A DNA stretch of 38,689 nucleotides. It comes from Rhodospirillales bacterium. GTDB lineage: Bacteria; Pseudomonadota; Alphaproteobacteria; Rhodospirillales; UBA2165. Every line of letters begins with the position of its first letter. Positions within the stretch are counted from its first letter, which is position 1. Where the stretch lies: NCBI GenBank assembly GCA_022822205.1, contig JAJECC010000020.1, positions 1-38,689 on the forward strand, in the 5' to 3' direction. A program made the translations under genes and the position numbers. The notes beneath the pieces were generated by a model, which made no database searches, was not told the DNA's origin, and was given only the letters and a program-made list of their open reading frames with translations. This document shows, in pieces, positions 36,600 through 38,689 of the stretch.

Positions 36600-37374
36600 G
36601 ATGCTGATCGTGTCCGTGTTCATGCACGATGCTGCCGTCAACGCCGTGGGCATGATCGTGATTGTGGTGATAAAGCGCCATGGTTTCGGCAACCGACTCG
36701 CCGAACAGGGCAACGTAGCTCGGATCGCGGCTCACGGTGTCCGGCGTGCCGGCACAGCAAAGATGGGTGTTGATGCATACCACCTGATCGGTCGACGACA
36801 TCACCAGATGCAGATCGTGGGAAACCATCAAAACGCCGCATCCCCGCCGGTCCCGGATTTCACCGATCAGCCGGTAGAGCTCGGCCTGTCCGGTCAAGTC
36901 TACCGCTTGGGCCGGCTCGTCGAGGACCAGGAGGTCGGGCTCTCTCAGCAGCGCCCGGGCGAGGAGCGTGCGCTGCCATTCGCCGCCCGAGATATCGTGC
37001 ACCGGACTGTCGATTATTCTTGCGATGCCCGTCTCCTCGAGGACCTGCGTACGCGCGCCCGGCTCGAACCTGCCTGCGAGACCCAGGAACCGTCTGACCG
37101 TCAACGGCATGTTGCGGTCGATGTTCAGCCGCTGGGGCATATAACCGATCCGCGCGCCCCTACGCTTTCGGGAGGTCCCGGTGCTCGGCCGGACGAGGCC
37201 CAATGCCGCCCGGATCAGTGTTGTCTTTCCCGCGCCATTCGGCCCGATGAGCGCGACGATCTCACCGTCGGAAACGGATAGATCGATGCCGGTGACCAAA
37301 ACCCGATTGCCGGCCCGCACTTCAACCCCGGAGAGTTCGACGATAGGCCCGCCGGCCCGCGAAACCTGATCCAT
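36592..37374 (-). CDS. znuC: Zinc ABC transporter ATP-binding protein ZnuC
   Basis: The product has 260 residues. It is the ATPase that powers the ZnuB permease. Walker A is GPNGAGKTT (44-52), the signature is ISGGEWQRT, and Walker B with the catalytic Glu is DLLVLDEPAQAVD; the switch His is in VSHDLHLV. The C-terminus is histidine-rich (YHHNHDHAHG and HEHGHDQHHG), a possible metal-binding tail. I use the ATG at 37374. A TTG at 37377 lies 6 bases after GGAAG and could be used instead. It begins 4 bp after the zur stop. Confidence 0.95.
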   Translation of the reverse strand: MDQVSRAGGPIVELSGVEVRAGNRVLVTGIDLSVSDGEIVALIGPNGAGKTTLIRAALGLVRPSTGTSRKRRGARIGYMPQRLNIDRNMPLTVRRFLGLAGRFEPGARTQVLEETGIARIIDSPVHDISGGEWQRTLLARALLREPDLLVLDEPAQAVDLTGQAELYRLIGEIRDRRGCGVLMVSHDLHLVMSSTDQVVCINTHLCCAGTPDTVSRDPSYVALFGESVAETMALYHHNHDHAHGVDGSIVHEHGHDQHHG

Positions 37375-37378
37375 CAAC

Positions 37379-37870
37379 TCAGGCTTCCTGGCAGCCCGGA
37401 CACAGGCCCGCCGCTTCCACCGACTGCGAGGTCAAAAGAAATCCCAAGCGCGAGGCAAACCGGTCGATGGTGTTCGCAACGCCTTTGTCTTCGATTTCCA
37501 GCGCGTCGCCGCAGTCATTGCAAATCAGGAAAATTCCCTTGTGGCTGTGCCCCGGATCGTTGCAGCCAACATAGGCGTTGAGACTCTGAATACGATGGAC
37601 GAACCCCTGCTCCATCAGGAAATCCAATGCGCGGTAGATTGTCGGCGGCGCGGCGGAAGAGTGTTCCCGTTTGAGCTCATCCAGCAGCCCATACGCGCCG
37701 ACCGGTTTGTGATTTTCCCAGACCAGCTCGAGCACCCGGCGACGCAACGGGGTTAGTCGAATGCCACGCGACTCGCAAATCCGGGCGGCGGCGTCTATGG
37801 CACCGGCAATACACTGGCCGTGATCGTGGGTCCTTTGCCAGGCAACGGGAATGGTCTTGGAAACGGACAT
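37379..37870 (-). CDS. zur: Zinc uptake regulator Zur (Fur family)
   Basis: The product has 163 residues. Zur represses zinc uptake genes when zinc is plentiful. The winged-helix domain (about residues 35-95) contains LTPLRRRVLELVWENHKPVGAYGLL and PPTIYRALDFLMEQGFVHRI, two adjoining Fur-family blocks. The dimerisation domain has the structural zinc pairs C117/C120 (ICNDCG) and C157/C160 (LCPGCQ) and the HSHKGIFLIC region. The linkage zur-znuC-znuB with divergent znuA, and the operator palindromes, make Zur far more likely than Fur or PerR. The ATG has AGGATG 6 bases upstream. Confidence 0.95.
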   Translation of the reverse strand: MSVSKTIPVAWQRTHDHGQCIAGAIDAAARICESRGIRLTPLRRRVLELVWENHKPVGAYGLLDELKREHSSAAPPTIYRALDFLMEQGFVHRIQSLNAYVGCNDPGHSHKGIFLICNDCGDALEIEDKGVANTIDRFASRLGFLLTSQSVEAAGLCPGCQEA

Positions 37871-37907
37871 GAGACATCCTGCAATGGGTTGTGTCAGCTT
37901 TTGTTAT

Positions 37908-37920
37908 CTTATATCGTAAC
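37908..37920. promoter_or_regulatory. Second, degenerate Zur-box-like site
   Basis: The 13 bases CTTATATCGTAAC match the perfect box nearby at 10 of 13 positions. The site lies on the zur side of the intergenic region, about 40 bases from the zur start, where it could govern zur-znuC-znuB transcription. Confidence 0.5.
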
Positions 37921-37929
37921 GGCAATCCA

Positions 37930-37942
37930 GTTATATTATAAC
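37930..37942. promoter_or_regulatory. Zur operator, perfect palindrome
   Basis: GTTATATTATAAC is a perfect dyad with a central T. It matches the alphaproteobacterial Zur-box form (GTTATA-N-TATAAC) and lies 15 bases upstream of the znuA start, between two divergent zinc operons. Confidence 0.85.
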
Positions 37943-37957
37943 ATTATAGGTGTGGGC

Positions 37958-38689
37958 ATGACCCGTTCTCTCAAATCAACCGTCGCAACGATGGCCATTG
38001 CCGCCGGCTTGGCGCTCCCCATCGCATCACAGGCTGAGGCCGAGCCGCGTGTCGTCGCCTCGATCCCCGCGGTCCATTCCCTGGTGGCCGGCGTGATGGA
38101 AGGGGTCGGAACCCCATCCCTTCTCGTTTCGGGCGGCGCTTCCCCGCACACCTTCTCGCTGAAGCCCTCCCAGGCCCGCGAACTTCAAAACGCCGATGCC
38201 GTCTTCTGGGTCGGCGACGACCTGGAGAGCTTTCTGGAGAAACCGCTGAAAGCACTCGGGGGCAAGGCAGCCATCGTCAAATTTTCGGCGAACGATCACA
38301 TCGAACTCATTGATACCCGCGAAGGCGGCATCTGGAAGAAAGACGGTCACGACGGTCATGATGATCATAAGGGCCACGCGCACGACGACCACGGCAAGAA
38401 GGAAATGGCCGCCAAGAAAGACGATCACGGTCACGATGATCACAAGGGGCACGCGCACGACGATCACGGCAAGAAGGAAATGGCCGCGAAGAAGGATGAC
38501 CATGATCACGATGATCACAAGGGGCACGCGCACGGGGATCACGACGACCACGCCAAGAAGGATGACCATGACGATCACGAAGGTCATGCCCATGGCGAGC
38601 ACGACCTCCATATTTGGCTGGACCCTCACAACGCCAAGGAAATGGTCGAGGTCATTGCGGAGACCCTCGCCAAGGTCGATCCGGCCAAT
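37958..38689 (+). CDS. znuA: Zinc ABC transporter substrate-binding protein ZnuA, 3' end missing
   Basis: The first 244 codons are present and the gene runs off the right edge. ZnuA is the periplasmic zinc-binding protein that delivers zinc to ZnuB/ZnuC. A Sec signal peptide is clear (basic MTRSLK start, hydrophobic core to about residue 22, likely cleavage in the ASQAEA region). The zinc-ligand motif GGASPHTFSLKPSQ with H64 follows. Residues 127-216 form an exceptionally long His/Asp loop built of tandem repeats, after which the fold resumes with LHIWLDPHNAKEMVEV. It is divergent from zur and preceded by the Zur operator. Confidence 0.93.
   Translation, partial: MTRSLKSTVATMAIAAGLALPIASQAEAEPRVVASIPAVHSLVAGVMEGVGTPSLLVSGGASPHTFSLKPSQARELQNADAVFWVGDDLESFLEKPLKALGGKAAIVKFSANDHIELIDTREGGIWKKDGHDGHDDHKGHAHDDHGKKEMAAKKDDHGHDDHKGHAHDDHGKKEMAAKKDDHDHDDHKGHAHGDHDDHAKKDDHDDHEGHAHGEHDLHIWLDPHNAKEMVEVIAETLAKVDPAN
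38336..38605 (+). repeat. Tandem His-rich coding repeats in znuA
   Basis: Three units follow each other: 38336-38413 (78 nt), 38414-38488 (75 nt) and a shortened third 38489-38554 (66 nt), then a degenerate fourth 38555-38605. Each encodes KKD, a run of His and Asp with KGHAH in the middle, and (in units 1 and 2) the linker GKKEMAA. The DNA is nearly identical between units 1 and 2 except for synonymous changes and one 3-nt gap, which points to recent duplication. Confidence 0.85.

Overview
The window is GC-rich (about 60-65% by eye) and looks like a chromosomal segment of an alphaproteobacterium, probably from the Rhodospirillales or a neighbouring order. The grounds are the nuo operon of alphaproteobacterial type, the clpP-clpX-lon-hupB order beside nuo, an imuA-imuB-dnaE2 mutagenesis cassette behind a GAAC-N7-GAAC LexA site, and Zur boxes of the GTTATA-T-TATAAC kind. 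No phage, transposon, rRNA or CRISPR array is visible, and coding density is very high.

Layout. (1) 1-11288, minus strand: nuoA-B-C-D-E-F-G-H-I-J-K-L-(M, cut by the window edge), encoding respiratory complex I. (2) 11388-18659, minus strand: tRNA-Asp, tRNA-Val, hupB, lon, clpX, clpP, tig and tRNA-Leu, a protein-quality-control block (nascent-chain chaperone and two ATP-dependent proteases) with an HU nucleoid protein. (3) 18804-21737, minus strand: malonyl-CoA decarboxylase and the bifunctional NAD(P)H-hydrate repair enzyme. (4) 21841-31225, plus strand: a DadA-type D-amino-acid dehydrogenase, then the LexA-controlled imuA-imuB-dnaE2 cassette, then an MFS exporter tightly linked to an aldo/keto reductase. 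(5) 31238-32464, minus strand: a fusion of an alpha/beta hydrolase to an OsmC domain, divergent from (6) 32753-35821, plus strand: cysK-sseA-metC, a compact cysteine/sulfane-sulfur operon. (7) 35796-38689: the zinc uptake locus, zur-znuC-znuB on the minus strand and divergent znuA on the plus strand (3' end outside the window), with two Zur-box-like sites in the 87-bp intergenic region.

Most of the window is recognisable core metabolism. I do not see a clearly new multi-gene system. The features most worth a second look are a sharply AT-rich, in-frame stretch inside dnaE2 (16 G+C in the 70 bases 25981-26050), a three-half-site LexA operator in front of imuA, the tandemly repeated His-rich metal loop of ZnuA together with a His-rich tail on ZnuC, the hydrolase-OsmC fusion with an extra CxxC pair and a perfect inverted repeat in its leader, and the MFS-aldo/keto reductase pair whose substrate is unknown.
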